Program-made: the position numbers and the translations under genes
Notes under the pieces: model-generated
The model's input: only the letters and a program-made list of their open reading frames with translations
Database searches by the model: none
Told to the model about the DNA's origin: nothing
Assembly: GCA_903953895.1 (NCBI GenBank)
Contig: CAJBLH010000238.1
Location: 62,001-126,000, forward strand
Origin: an uncultured Desulfobacteraceae bacterium
GTDB lineage: Bacteria; Desulfobacterota; Desulfobacteria; Desulfobacterales; Desulfatirhabdiaceae
Direction: 5' to 3'
DNA: 64,000 nucleotides
Shown here: piece after piece, positions 1 to 9,817 of the stretch
How the letters are laid out: the number at the start of each line of letters is the position of its first letter
How positions within the stretch are numbered: the first letter of the stretch is position 1

Positions 1-261
1 GCCGATTTCAGCCACTTTGGCGGCCACATCGATCGTGGTGTTGCCTACCGCCAGATCCTTGGCCAGCTTGATTTCCTCCTGCAGCACCATCTGGGTCAAG
101 ACAGACAGGCTTTTGGCGATGTTTTCGACATTCTGCCGATTCATTGCAGTCAGGTCACTCGACAACTTCGTTTCCGAAAAGAAGGCGAACGCCAGAATCG
201 GCAGAAGTACGCACAATGAACCTCCGGTAAGAAGTTTGAAATGAAGACTTCGGTTTTTCAT
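1..261 (-). CDS. Methyl-accepting chemotaxis protein, N-terminal part (cut by window edge)
   Basis: The start codon is at 261, preceded by a GAGAGGAAA ribosome site, and the frame stays open for 87 codons to the window edge. The visible part begins with a basic stretch, then one hydrophobic segment (about residues 8-28), then a helical region rich in Ala, Gln, Glu and Lys that would lie in the periplasm. This is the usual N-terminus of a membrane chemoreceptor. The signalling domain lies outside the window, so the class is inferred from this layout only; a sensor kinase with a similar N-terminus is the main alternative. Confidence 0.55.
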   Translation of the reverse strand, partial: MKNRSLHFKLLTGGSLCVLLPILAFAFFSETKLSSDLTAMNRQNVENIAKSLSVLTQMVLQEEIKLAKDLAVGNTTIDVAAKVAEIG

Positions 262-625
262 GGTTTCCTCTCTGTAACATTGGGTTATAGACAGTCATTA
301 TTGTGGATGCCGATAGCATTATGGATCAGGGGTGTCAAGCAAGGATTCCGATGTCCTTGCTAAAACGTATAAGCCGGCCTCAGAAAACATTCCAGCCGGC
401 GGACCTGCGTTCAGTGCAGATGCACGAGAACGGATGATTGCTTTCGCATCTAGTGCCCTATTTGAATTCAATGTGGTTGAGGCCTCTTCCCGGAACGGTG
501 AGAACTGTGCCCTGAAACAGGTTGCGATTCCAGTTCTTCCAGAGCATGGGAATCTTCCTTCCTGAGTATTAATGGAGTTGTCCCTTGTCTTCGGCTTTCA
601 TAACGGCTCATAGGGGGACTCCTGG
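262..625. other. Intergenic region, no gene seen
   Basis: This 364-bp gap lies between the start of the chemoreceptor gene and the stop of the sensor kinase, so it must hold the receptor promoter. A plus-strand open frame at 332-565 has no family resemblance and no ribosome site. No convincing terminator, repeat or RNA was seen. Confidence 0.4.
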
Positions 626-3244
626 TCACAGATCTTTGGAAATGCGGATCGAAAAAACCGTTCCGCCGGATTCGGGGCAATGTACGGCCAAGGCGCCTTG
701 GTGTTTTTCCACAATGATATCATAGCAGATGCTCAGCCCCAGTCCCGTGCCCCCGCCGGGCGGTTTGGTGGTAAAAAACGGCTCGAATATCCGGGTTCGG
801 ATATCGGCTGGAACTCCGGGGCCGTCGTCTGCAATCTCGCAGTAAACATCATTTTCATCCTGCCAGGTTCGGATAGTGATCTGCCCCCGTTCCTGCCGGT
901 TCATTGCCTTAATGGCCTGGGCGCTGTTGACGATCAGGTTCAGGAACACCTGATTGAGCTGCTCGGGCAGGCAACGGATATCAGGCAGTTTCGCCAGATC
1001 CGTCGTGACGTCAGCGACATATTTGTATTCGTTTCTGGCGATTACCAGGGTGTCTTCGATGCAGACGTTGATATCGAAGGCTGTGAATTCCCCAGACCGG
1101 TCCACATGAGAAAAATCGCGCATGCTCTGAATGATCCGGGCGATACGCTCGAAACCGCGGCGGGATTCACTGAAAAGGGAGGGGGTGTCGTCCAGGATGA
1201 AATCGAGTTTTAGTTCGGTTTCTTTGTCGTGAACCGCTATCGATTCCGGCAGCGATGGATTTGTGTTTTCGATGGCGGCTGCCAGGTGTCGATATGCCTG
1301 GAGGACTTCGACGATATCTTCGAAATATTCGGCAAGTGTAACAAAATTCACAGAAACGAAATTGAGGGGGTTGTTCAGCTCATGGGCAATACCCGAAGCC
1401 AGTTGTCCGACAGAGGCCATCTTTTCCTGAATGGCCATCTGCGCATGAAGTTCCTCCAGTTCCCGGGTCCGCTCCTGAATCCGCTGTTCGAGCGTTTCGG
1501 TGAACTGTCGCAATGATTCCTCCGCCTGCCTGCGTTCGGCGATCTCGGCAGTCAAGGCTAAATTGGTTGCATCCAACTCGGCCGTCCGATTGCAGACTTG
1601 CATCTCAACCTCTGTATAAGCCTGATTCAGTGCATCCTTTGTCTGCCGCAGTTCATGGAATTGACCTGTCAGCGAATCCGCCATCTCCTGAAAATTTGTG
1701 ATCAGGTGGTTTGCTTCCATGATTCCGCTTTCCGGCCAGGCAATCTCTTTGCTGTTCGCCGTTGAGAGCTTGCTCGAAAAGTCTTTTGTCATCAGGCGCA
1801 GCATTTCAAGGGTAGCGATCGATTTGCGGCTCAGCAATTCAGCCAGTCCCATCGCTACGATTAAAATCAGAAACAATAGCGTCAGTTTGCCGGTATAGTT
1901 CTGATAAAGCGTCTTCTGAAAGGGTGCCACCGGCTGCTCTATAATCAGTTTCCATTCCGCCAGGTTACCGATGGCGCTTTCCACGATGTAGGATGATTGC
2001 TTCCAGCGTTCCATAACACTGGTATGGGCAGGCACGACCGGCACCCACTGACTGATCTGTGCATCCAGATGAACAAGCGATCCCTGGCTTCTGATAAAAT
2101 GGGTCATCACTTGTTGATCGGCGCGGTTGGTCATGATGACGTTGCCGTTTTTATCGATCAGTGTATAAAGGGTGGCGTTTTCATCTGTGCTTTTATTGAG
2201 AAACTGCTTGATTTGCTCCAGAGAAAGGATTCCGGTGACATAACCGTTGTATTCTCCTGATACGACCACCGGCGACAGCATTGTGGTAAAGGGCTTGGGA
2301 ACGCCGATTCTGCCCATGACCACCTCCGAGAGCATCGGTTTGAGCGTCTGTTTGAGCGTCAGGATAAACGGACGATCGGCGAAATTTTTACCGATGTTGT
2401 TCTGCCCCAGTTCATCGAACAGCGGAAAGAAGGCGGTGGTGGTGGCTTCTTTATCCAGCAGCCCGATTCGCAGAAAATTGGTGTCCGAGTTTTTTGTCAG
2501 TTCCAGATAGGGTTGCATCTGCTCCGGGGATGTTGTCGCCGCCATCCCTGCCAGATTGTTGATGATCGATGCTCTGTTCGAAACCCAGGTTTCCAGGTAT
2601 TGACCAGCGATCTGACTGTCTTGAATCAGCGTGCTGCGCATCCGTCTGTCTATTTCGGTAAAATCGGTTCGGCTTCCGATCGCCAGCATGATCAACGCCG
2701 GACACAAGACGAAAAATGCCAGAAGGTTGTAGATAATCTCTTTGTAAGATATCAGCGATGCACGCCGGCGGACGGCAAATCCGGTAAAGATCAGCCGGGC
2801 CGCCAGGGTATTGGTGATGCCGTTCACCGCCTGTTTGACCATGACAATCGAGGTGCTGTTTAAAGGAATGTGCATGGCGATGTGGTAGAAAAGATAGACT
2901 AGTGGTATCCCGATGAGTATCCAGTATATCGTATCCGCCAGCACCATCCCGATCCGGCGGCGGTTCATCAGCCAGCCGACAACCGCAACTTCCGATGTCA
3001 TGATAATGATTGCGTAGGGGTGATACCAAAGAATATACGTATAGCTGGAAATAACGGCAGCCGCCGGAATTCCGATGGCAAGCCCGAAGAACTGCAACGC
3101 CAGCATGGCGAAGATACTGCCGAATATAAAGTCGATATTCAGGAATATCGGAAAGTTGAAATAGTTGCCGAAAAGACCTGCGGCGATAAGGGCTGTGCTC
3201 TGTATGGTAATGCCTGCAAGATTTGCTTTCGGAGTTTCAGCCAT
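626..3244 (-). CDS. Membrane sensor histidine kinase with periplasmic Cache-like domain
   Basis: An 872-residue hybrid of sensing and kinase modules. About residues 10-185 form a multi-pass membrane block. A periplasmic region of roughly 230 residues resembling a double Cache sensor follows, then a further membrane helix, and then a long Gln/Glu-rich coiled coil. The dimerisation domain carries the phosphorylated His621 in [11 protein letters not shown]. The ATPase domain shows the N box (NLIVNSAQ), the DDGPG box and the TGLGLSI box. The kinase should autophosphorylate on His621 in response to a small extracellular ligand. No response regulator lies beside it, so its partner is elsewhere. The start at 3244 has an AAGGAT ribosome site. 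Hemerythrin lies 72 bp upstream in the same orientation, which may link it to redox or oxygen sensing (inference). Confidence 0.9.
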   Translation of the reverse strand: MAETPKANLAGITIQSTALIAAGLFGNYFNFPIFLNIDFIFGSIFAMLALQFFGLAIGIPAAAVISSYTYILWYHPYAIIIMTSEVAVVGWLMNRRRIGMVLADTIYWILIGIPLVYLFYHIAMHIPLNSTSIVMVKQAVNGITNTLAARLIFTGFAVRRRASLISYKEIIYNLLAFFVLCPALIMLAIGSRTDFTEIDRRMRSTLIQDSQIAGQYLETWVSNRASIINNLAGMAATTSPEQMQPYLELTKNSDTNFLRIGLLDKEATTTAFFPLFDELGQNNIGKNFADRPFILTLKQTLKPMLSEVVMGRIGVPKPFTTMLSPVVVSGEYNGYVTGILSLEQIKQFLNKSTDENATLYTLIDKNGNVIMTNRADQQVMTHFIRSQGSLVHLDAQISQWVPVVPAHTSVMERWKQSSYIVESAIGNLAEWKLIIEQPVAPFQKTLYQNYTGKLTLLFLILIVAMGLAELLSRKSIATLEMLRLMTKDFSSKLSTANSKEIAWPESGIMEANHLITNFQEMADSLTGQFHELRQTKDALNQAYTEVEMQVCNRTAELDATNLALTAEIAERRQAEESLRQFTETLEQRIQERTRELEELHAQMAIQEKMASVGQLASGIAHELNNPLNFVSVNFVTLAEYFEDIVEVLQAYRHLAAAIENTNPSLPESIAVHDKETELKLDFILDDTPSLFSESRRGFERIARIIQSMRDFSHVDRSGEFTAFDINVCIEDTLVIARNEYKYVADVTTDLAKLPDIRCLPEQLNQVFLNLIVNSAQAIKAMNRQERGQITIRTWQDENDVYCEIADDGPGVPADIRTRIFEPFFTTKPPGGGTGLGLSICYDIIVEKHQGALAVHCPESGGTVFSIRISKDL

Positions 3245-3316
3245 TCTCTTGATCCTTCAATTGCGGATTTCCCGTGTAGCAGAAAAGATGTCAACCTTTC
3301 AGCCGTTCGCTTGATA

Positions 3317-3724
3317 TCATCGAACACCTTTTGCATTCAAAAATGGGCCATAAGATTTATCCGTTCCCTGGATATGTTTTGTGAGCCAGTCCTTCAAAAA
3401 ATTTGCGATCTGAATAGGGCTGGATATCTGTCCGAAATCATACTGCTTTTTAAGCTCAAGAACATGCTGAGTCATTTTTTCATGTTTTTGCTTGTGCGCC
3501 TCATAATCGGGATAGGCGTAGAGTTTCATCAAGCTTTCTTCGGTTGTAAAATGAGTTCTGGTATATTCCATCAGGCTTTTCAGAACCGCATTCAGGGTAT
3601 CTTTCCCTTTGCCGGCCTTCATCGAGTCATATAATTCGTTTAAAAAAACCACTATTTCCATGTGCTGTTCATCAATTTTTGCGATGCCCACGCTGTAATC
3701 GTTTTTCCATTCAAAAAGCGCCAT
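3317..3724 (-). CDS. Bacteriohemerythrin
   Basis: A 135-residue single-domain protein of standard length for the family. All diiron ligands of hemerythrin are visible: His21, His58, Glu62, His77, His81, His117 and Asp122. It should be a cytoplasmic non-haem diiron protein that binds oxygen reversibly, useful for storage or detoxification of oxygen in an anaerobe. The start at 3724 has a strong AAGGAG site. The hrpA gene ends 39 bp upstream on the same strand and the Cache-type kinase follows downstream, so the three may share a transcript. Confidence 0.95.
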   Translation of the reverse strand: MALFEWKNDYSVGIAKIDEQHMEIVVFLNELYDSMKAGKGKDTLNAVLKSLMEYTRTHFTTEESLMKLYAYPDYEAHKQKHEKMTQHVLELKKQYDFGQISSPIQIANFLKDWLTKHIQGTDKSYGPFLNAKGVR

Positions 3725-3763
3725 ATCTTCTTCTCCTTAGTTTGCGGGTAAATTGAAAAGAAT

Positions 3764-6700
3764 TTACACCATCCGGACGATTTCCTCAAATGCCTTTTCA
3801 ATGCGTTTTCGAGAAACCGGGAAAGCGGTTTTCAGCTCTTGGGCGTATAAGGAGACTTTGAATTCCTCGATCACCCAGAAAACATCCTGAATCGCCTGCT
3901 TCTTCATATCTGTTGCATGGCTGGAGAGCCCGTTCTGAAAGGTTTTGAGCCTGTCGGTCAGAATTTGAATTTCCCGGCTTTTGATCTGATCCTTGTCAAA
4001 GTCCAGCCAGGCCCGCTGTGCGCGGATTGCAATTGCACGCATATACCGGATCAGATGCGGAAACCGATCTGTGTCATACCGGGTCATGAAATCATCCGGC
4101 ACCAGGAGGCGAATCTCTTCTTTTCGTGCTTGCCAGAACTGTCCGGCAGTTGCATTGACCGGGTTGTTTCTGATGAGTGTGTCGATTACGCCGATCGCTT
4201 CGGTCAGCGTTTCAAGAACTTCCATGCTGCTTTCCAGAAACCTGGCAGCCAGGGACGGCACGTCGGTAAACGTCTTTTCCGTATGGGCCATAAATTCGCT
4301 TTGGGATCGGATGTTTTTGGCGAACAGCCGAATGATCAGTGATTGATACAGTTTTTTTTCGATTTTTTTGGCGCCACCGCATTTTTCAGCTAACGCGTTA
4401 CGATGTCGGGGGATGGCCAGATATTTGCGAAGAAATTTCATTTCCCTGGCGAAAACGATTTCCACCAGTCCGGCAACGCCCATGCAATGGGCCGAAATCG
4501 CCTCGGCAGGGTCTTCAAAGAGCCGCAGACTGATGGCGCCGTTGTCTGAATTCCTGACCAGGGCGGGAAACAAGGTCCAGTTGATTCCTGCCTCTCCCCG
4601 GATATCGATGGCATTGGGAAGCTCTGCCATGTTCCATGTGGTGACGGATGTCTGCTCCCAGTTTTTTCGGGCAAGATCGAAGGCCGATGTGCTGATGGGT
4701 TCCAGCATCACGTTTTCGAGAACGGATCTGTCCCGGCCGCTGCAGATCTCCTTGCCTTCGGGGCTGATAATGGCGATACGCATTTTCAGATAATCCGGCA
4801 AGGTATCTTCCGACCAGACGGATGCCGGGATATCGATGCCGAAACGCTGGTAGACGAACCGGCTGAGGGCATTGGCCAAAATATCATTTTCCCGTGGCAT
4901 TTCCGCGACAAGGATGTCTACAGTTCGGGAAATGGGAACCAGTTGTTTACGGTAGACCTTGGGAAGGGCTTTGATCAGAGCGCCGAGTTTTTCCTTCAAA
5001 AGTCCTGGCACCATCCAGTCGAGCGATTCACGGGGAACGGCCGGCGCCGCCGCCGAAGGAATGTGAACCGTCAGTCCGTCTTCCCGGCTGCCGGGTTCAA
5101 AACTGTACAGACATGAAAAATGGTTGCCGCCCAGCGCCACCCTGTCCGGATAGAGCGCCAATTCCTCGGAATCTGGCGCATATTGAAGCAATTGCTCCCG
5201 GTTCATGTGTAGAAAATGATCTTTTCCCTTGTCTTTCAGAAAATGTTGAAACGTCCGGATGTCATAAATCGAAGTGGGAATCCGCCCGCGGTAAAAATCA
5301 AAGAGATCCGATTCACCGATCAGCATATCCTTTCGCCGGAACCGGTTTTCGATATCCTGAATTTCTTCGATCAGGCTCTGATTGTGAATCATGAAGGAAA
5401 ACGGCTTTTTGATATCGCCGTCCACAAGTGCGCTTCTTATGAAGATATCGGAGGCTTCCAGCGGATCGATCCGGCCGTAGGATACCGGACGTCGGTTGAC
5501 GATCACAAGCCCGAAGAGACTGACCTGTTCGAAGGCCACGACCTCGCCGCGGCTGCGCTCCCAGTGCGCCTGGCTCCAAGTGTAGCGGCAAAGGCTCTTT
5601 CCCAGCTCTTCGAGCCATCCGGGATCGATGCCGGCCACAATCCGAGCAAAGAGACGCGAGGTTTCCACCATTTCCGCCGCCATGATCCAGTTTCCGGCCT
5701 TGTTGAATATACAGGAGCCGGGGAAAATCATGACTTCCCGGTCCCGCGCCGCCCTGAAAATGTTCTTGTCTTTTTTCATGGCGATGTTGGAGAGAAATCC
5801 ACTGAGGATAGCGCGGTGGATAGCGCTGTAGGTATCTGTAAAATCCGATGTATTTTGGGGTTTTGGCTTTGACGGAATCGAAATCGATGCAGGGGAGGGG
5901 GGCTTTGTATCGGATATCAACTTGAGTTCTTTAACAATTTCTGAAAGCTGTGAATGTATGTCGCGCCATTCGCGCATCCGCTTGAACGACAGGAAATGCC
6001 GGTTACAGAACCGTTTCAAACTGTCCGAGGATTTATCCGTTTCCTGAAGCAGGCGGTATTGGTTCCAGATATTCAACAGGCTGATAAAGTCAGATGAGGG
6101 ATCTCTGAAAATCCGATGGGCGGCGTCTGCCTGCTGTGTCTTTTCCAGGGGTCTTTCACGGGGGTCCTGGGTGCAGAGGGCGGCGATGATAATGGCAATT
6201 TCCGGAACACACCCTTCGATCCGGGATTGCAACAGAATCCGGGAAAGCCGGGGATCCACCGGTATTCGCGACATGAGCCGGCCCTGTTCGGTCAGCGTAT
6301 GACAGATCACAGATGACCGCTTCAACACGTCGTCCGTCGCGTCCGCTGTCATCTGTTCTCCATCATCCGTCTTCCGGATGGCCCCCAGTTCTGTCAGCAG
6401 ATCGAACCCATCCGCGATGCTGCGGGAATCGGGTCGGTCGATAAAAGGAAAATCGGCGATGGTTCCCAGCTTCAGGGCCATCATTTTCAGGATGACTTCC
6501 GCCAGGTTGGATCTCAGGATTTCCGGACGCGTGTACTGGGGACGGGATAGATAATCTTCTTCGGGATAGAGCCGGATGCAGATACCGTTTTCCATGCGGC
6601 CACATCGCCCTTTCCGCTGATCCGCACTGCTTCGGCTGATGGGCCGCACCTGAAGAGATGTGGTTCGAGACCGGGGGGTATATTGGGAAATCCGAGCCAG

Positions 6701-7681
6701 GCCGGCATCGATAACGTATTTGACGCCGGGAATCGTCAGGGATGTTTCGGCGATATTGGTGGCGACGATGATTTTTCGGCCGACCGCCGGCATGAAAACG
6801 CGGGACTGATCCTTACCCGAAAGCCTGGCAAAGAGGGGAAGGACGGTAACATGCGGAAACTTTCTGCCGGCGATCAGTTCGCAGGTTTCCCGAATGTCCT
6901 GTTCGGTGGGCATGAAAACGAGGACATCGCCGAAAGGTTCCTGCCGGCAGAGCCGTTCTACTGCACGGACCGCCTGCTCGACGGCGGTGGGTTCTTCATC
7001 CGTATCGGACGGCGCCGTCGGCGGAACATAGCGGACTTCCACCGGATACATGCGCCCGGACACCTCGATGATCGGCGCCAGATCGAATGCCTTGGAAAAT
7101 TTCTCCGTGTCGATGGTAGCGGAAGTGATGACCAGTTTCAGGTCGGTACGCTTCTGCTGTAAGGTCTTGACAATACCGAGTATGAAATCGATATTCAGAC
7201 TGCGTTCGTGGGCTTCATCCACAATCAGGGTGTCGTAGCGATTCAAAAAGGGATCATTCAGTGTTTCCGCCAGAAGGATGCCGTCGGTCATGATCTTGAT
7301 GACCGAGCGGGGGCCGGTATGATCGGTGAATCGGATTTTGTATCCAACGGACTGGCCGACGGGTTCTCTGAGTTCTTCAGCAATGCGGTTTGCCACGGTC
7401 ATGGCGGCAATGCGTCGCGGCTGGGTACACCCGATGATGCCGTTTATGCCTCGGCCGGCGTCCAGACAGAATTTAGGCAACTGGGTTGTTTTCCCGGAGC
7501 CGGTTTCTCCGGATACGATCACGACCGGATGTGCGGAAATAGCCTGGATGATTTCATCTTTTTTTTCCATGATGGGCAGGGCAGGGTCATACACGCGTTC
7601 GGGAATACTGACAGCACTGGTCCGAGCCGGCTGCGGACAGGCGGATGACTGCAGAGGATGGTTATTAAAACGCGATTTCAT
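3764..7681 (-). CDS. hrpA: ATP-dependent RNA helicase HrpA
   Basis: At 1305 residues this matches the usual length of HrpA. The Walker A motif GETGSGKT is at residues 58-65, followed by the DEAH box, a SAT motif and the motif VI QRKGRCGR. The helicase-associated, OB-fold and long DUF3418-type C-terminal regions follow. HrpA is a 3'-to-5' DEAH helicase acting on mRNA and stalled ribosomes. The start at 7681 lacks a clear ribosome site: the sequence just upstream reads ACCTCCCC on the coding strand. An internal start cannot be excluded, but the motif distances favour a start near here. A DEAD-box helicase gene lies upstream on the same strand. Confidence 0.95.
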   Translation of the reverse strand: MKSRFNNHPLQSSACPQPARTSAVSIPERVYDPALPIMEKKDEIIQAISAHPVVIVSGETGSGKTTQLPKFCLDAGRGINGIIGCTQPRRIAAMTVANRIAEELREPVGQSVGYKIRFTDHTGPRSVIKIMTDGILLAETLNDPFLNRYDTLIVDEAHERSLNIDFILGIVKTLQQKRTDLKLVITSATIDTEKFSKAFDLAPIIEVSGRMYPVEVRYVPPTAPSDTDEEPTAVEQAVRAVERLCRQEPFGDVLVFMPTEQDIRETCELIAGRKFPHVTVLPLFARLSGKDQSRVFMPAVGRKIIVATNIAETSLTIPGVKYVIDAGLARISQYTPRSRTTSLQVRPISRSSADQRKGRCGRMENGICIRLYPEEDYLSRPQYTRPEILRSNLAEVILKMMALKLGTIADFPFIDRPDSRSIADGFDLLTELGAIRKTDDGEQMTADATDDVLKRSSVICHTLTEQGRLMSRIPVDPRLSRILLQSRIEGCVPEIAIIIAALCTQDPRERPLEKTQQADAAHRIFRDPSSDFISLLNIWNQYRLLQETDKSSDSLKRFCNRHFLSFKRMREWRDIHSQLSEIVKELKLISDTKPPSPASISIPSKPKPQNTSDFTDTYSAIHRAILSGFLSNIAMKKDKNIFRAARDREVMIFPGSCIFNKAGNWIMAAEMVETSRLFARIVAGIDPGWLEELGKSLCRYTWSQAHWERSRGEVVAFEQVSLFGLVIVNRRPVSYGRIDPLEASDIFIRSALVDGDIKKPFSFMIHNQSLIEEIQDIENRFRRKDMLIGESDLFDFYRGRIPTSIYDIRTFQHFLKDKGKDHFLHMNREQLLQYAPDSEELALYPDRVALGGNHFSCLYSFEPGSREDGLTVHIPSAAAPAVPRESLDWMVPGLLKEKLGALIKALPKVYRKQLVPISRTVDILVAEMPRENDILANALSRFVYQRFGIDIPASVWSEDTLPDYLKMRIAIISPEGKEICSGRDRSVLENVMLEPISTSAFDLARKNWEQTSVTTWNMAELPNAIDIRGEAGINWTLFPALVRNSDNGAISLRLFEDPAEAISAHCMGVAGLVEIVFAREMKFLRKYLAIPRHRNALAEKCGGAKKIEKKLYQSLIIRLFAKNIRSQSEFMAHTEKTFTDVPSLAARFLESSMEVLETLTEAIGVIDTLIRNNPVNATAGQFWQARKEEIRLLVPDDFMTRYDTDRFPHLIRYMRAIAIRAQRAWLDFDKDQIKSREIQILTDRLKTFQNGLSSHATDMKKQAIQDVFWVIEEFKVSLYAQELKTAFPVSRKRIEKAFEEIVRMV

Positions 7682-7734
7682 TTTTCGGGGAGGTAATCAT
7701 CATGATGCCGATATTGAGGAATTTCAAGTTCTTA

Positions 7735-7762
7735 TTTCCCCCTTTGTTGAAAAAGGGGGAAA
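7735..7762 (-). terminator. Perfect 11-bp hairpin downstream of the DEAD-box gene
   Basis: TTTCCCCCTTT is paired with AAAGGGGGAAA across a six-base loop, between the DEAD-box stop (7800) and the hrpA start (7681). The downstream side on the minus strand is TAAGAACTTG, not a T-run, so it may only stabilise RNA ends or be a dispersed repeat. Its placement fits termination between the two helicase genes. Confidence 0.45.
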
Positions 7763-7799
7763 ACTGTCTATGAGGAATGGTTCGTTTCCGGCCTGTCAA

Positions 7800-9551
7800 C
7801 TAGTCGGATTCTGTATGGTCAGGGGAATCTGAAGAATCAGAATCCGAAGAACCGGAGGCGTCTGAGGCAGGGGCCGGACTCTTTTTCTTGTTGTATCGAC
7901 GGCGTCTGCGCTTCTTTTTGACGGGTGCGGGTTCGGCGGATGCCGCCGGCGGTTCTTCTTTCAACGCATCATCAAGAATTTCTGAGGATATCTTTTCTTC
8001 CAGGGTTTCAGGAAGACTTTCAGAAACCTCGGGCAGCAGCGTTTCCTCGAACTCCATGATCTCATCTTCTTCGGGAATTTCGGCAGATACTGCAGAAAAG
8101 TCGAAACCTTCGGGTGGTTCAGGGGCAAAACCGAAAAAAGTTCCCGGAAAATAATTTTCACCCCGAGGGATGAGGAATTTAAAGGCAGGTATGTCTTTTC
8201 TACGGGGGCCGCGGTCACTGTGTTCGCCACGTTCACCGCGTTCACTGCGTTTAGGCCCATCGGTTTTCGGCTTGCGATCGGGTCTGCGGGCTTTATCCTG
8301 TGAATAGCGGCTTCGGGGAACCGGACCGGCCTTGTCTTCCTTGAACCAGTCGTCTTCTGGCCAGACCACGGGAATCTTGGCATTCAGGAGAGTTTCCAGG
8401 GGTTCCAGGTGAAAGACATAGGTTTCACAGGCAAAGGCAATGGACTTGCCGGTTTTTCCGGCTCTTGCCGTGCGGCCGATGCGATGCACATAATTTTCCG
8501 GGTCCTGGGGAAGATCGAAATTGATGACAAGGCTGATATCTTCGACATGAATCCCGCGGGATGCCACATCGGTGGCAATCAGCATCTTGATCTTTCCTTC
8601 TTTGAACTGTTCCATCAACTTGAATCGCTTGGACTGCGGCAGATCGCCGGAAATTCCTTCGGCAGGCCACCCGTTGCCCTTGAGTTTGGCGGAGAGCCAT
8701 TCGACTCCGGATTTGGTGTTTACAAAAATAAGAATACGCTCCCATGTCTCATTTTCCAGAATTCCCAGAAGCAGGGGCAATTTCTGGTCGGAGCCCACGT
8801 GAATCAGAGACTGCTCGATCCCTTCAACCGCTACCTCCTCGGGGGTGATGGATATAAATTCCGGCAGGTTCATGTACTCATATGTCAGTTCCATCACCCG
8901 GAAGGACAGGGTTGCGGAAAAGAGCAGGGACTGACGTTTGTCATAGCGAGGCAGTTTCTGGAGAATAAACCGCATATCTTTGGAAAAACCAAGATCCAGC
9001 AACCGATCCGCCTCGTCTATGACGATGATCTTGACACCGCTCGTTATAAAGATTCCTTGCTTGAAATAATCGATAATTCTTCCAGGCGTGCAGATGACGA
9101 TGTCAACACCGCTTCTCAGGATGTCGGCCTGTTTCTGATAATCCACGCCCCCAACAACCTGCGCGATGCTCAGGCCGGTATATTTGCCGATCAGACTGGC
9201 TTCCTCATAGATTTGCAGCGCCAGTTCCCGGGTGGGAGCCACGATCAACGCGCCGGGCTGGCCGGGGACTCGCGTTTCTTCAGACAGCAGGCGCGAAAAA
9301 ACGGTGAGCAGATAGGCTGCGGTTTTTCCGGTTCCTGTCTGGGCCTGACCTGCTACATCTTTTCCGGAAAGAGAAAGGGGAAGGGTCTGGGCCTGAATCG
9401 GGGTACACTGAATAAAACCCGCCTCTGACAATCCTTTCAGAACGGATTCGGGCAGATTCAGTTCATCGAAATAAGTATGGGTGAGAAAGGCGGGCTTTTC
9501 AGCCCGCGGCTCGGAAATGGGTTCATCAAAAGTGTCTGTTATTTCTGTCAT
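7800..9551 (-). CDS. DEAD-box ATP-dependent RNA helicase
   Basis: A 583-residue protein. It carries a Q motif (PIQAQTLP), Walker A AQTGTGKT, PTRELALQ, the DEAD box in VIDEADRLLD, SAT and HRIGRTARAG, giving both RecA-like domains within about the first 390 residues. The remaining ~190 residues are low-complexity: first basic with RG/RS-rich stretches, then acidic, and ending with a KKKRRRRRY cluster and a Ser/Asp tail. Such tails in RhlE/RhlB-like helicases bind RNA or the degradosome. It should unwind short RNA duplexes in ribosome assembly or mRNA decay. A gene for an S1-domain protein lies upstream in the same orientation, separated by a 266-bp gap containing an inverted repeat. Confidence 0.95.
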   Translation of the reverse strand: MTEITDTFDEPISEPRAEKPAFLTHTYFDELNLPESVLKGLSEAGFIQCTPIQAQTLPLSLSGKDVAGQAQTGTGKTAAYLLTVFSRLLSEETRVPGQPGALIVAPTRELALQIYEEASLIGKYTGLSIAQVVGGVDYQKQADILRSGVDIVICTPGRIIDYFKQGIFITSGVKIIVIDEADRLLDLGFSKDMRFILQKLPRYDKRQSLLFSATLSFRVMELTYEYMNLPEFISITPEEVAVEGIEQSLIHVGSDQKLPLLLGILENETWERILIFVNTKSGVEWLSAKLKGNGWPAEGISGDLPQSKRFKLMEQFKEGKIKMLIATDVASRGIHVEDISLVINFDLPQDPENYVHRIGRTARAGKTGKSIAFACETYVFHLEPLETLLNAKIPVVWPEDDWFKEDKAGPVPRSRYSQDKARRPDRKPKTDGPKRSERGERGEHSDRGPRRKDIPAFKFLIPRGENYFPGTFFGFAPEPPEGFDFSAVSAEIPEEDEIMEFEETLLPEVSESLPETLEEKISSEILDDALKEEPPAASAEPAPVKKKRRRRRYNKKKSPAPASDASGSSDSDSSDSPDHTESD

Positions 9552-9581
9552 TCATTGTCCTTATTTATCATAAATTTGATA

Positions 9582-9667
9582 TTACACCGCAAAGGCGCAA
9601 AGAACGCGAAGAAAAAAGCCGATTTTTTACTATCTTCTCTTTGCGATCTTTGCGCCTTTGCGGTGAA
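9582..9667. repeat. Imperfect inverted repeat (ACCGCAAAGGCGCAAAG family)
   Basis: The left arm at about 9582-9615 reads TACACCGCAAAGGCGCAAAG and onward. The right arm at about 9631-9667 is its near-perfect reverse complement (CTTTGCGCCTTTGCGGTGAA at its end). The element can fold into a long stem. It sits in the gap between the S1-protein stop and the DEAD-box start. Similar sequences recur as dispersed intergenic elements in many bacterial genomes; a role in termination of the S1 transcript is possible but unproven. Confidence 0.7.
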
Positions 9668-9817
9668 TATAAACGTGATCAATAACACTTTACTAATCTA
9701 CAGCATACGCTATTTACAGGAATTATCAAGCGTGAAGAAATGATAACAGCATCAACATCATGATATAATTCAAAATTGCGTTCATTATGATAACTCGTGG
9801 GGATTTCAACCCCGCCC

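Noticed and set aside
332-565. A short plus-strand frame in the gap after the chemoreceptor start
   Set aside because: No family resemblance and no ribosome site; it lies in probable regulatory DNA.
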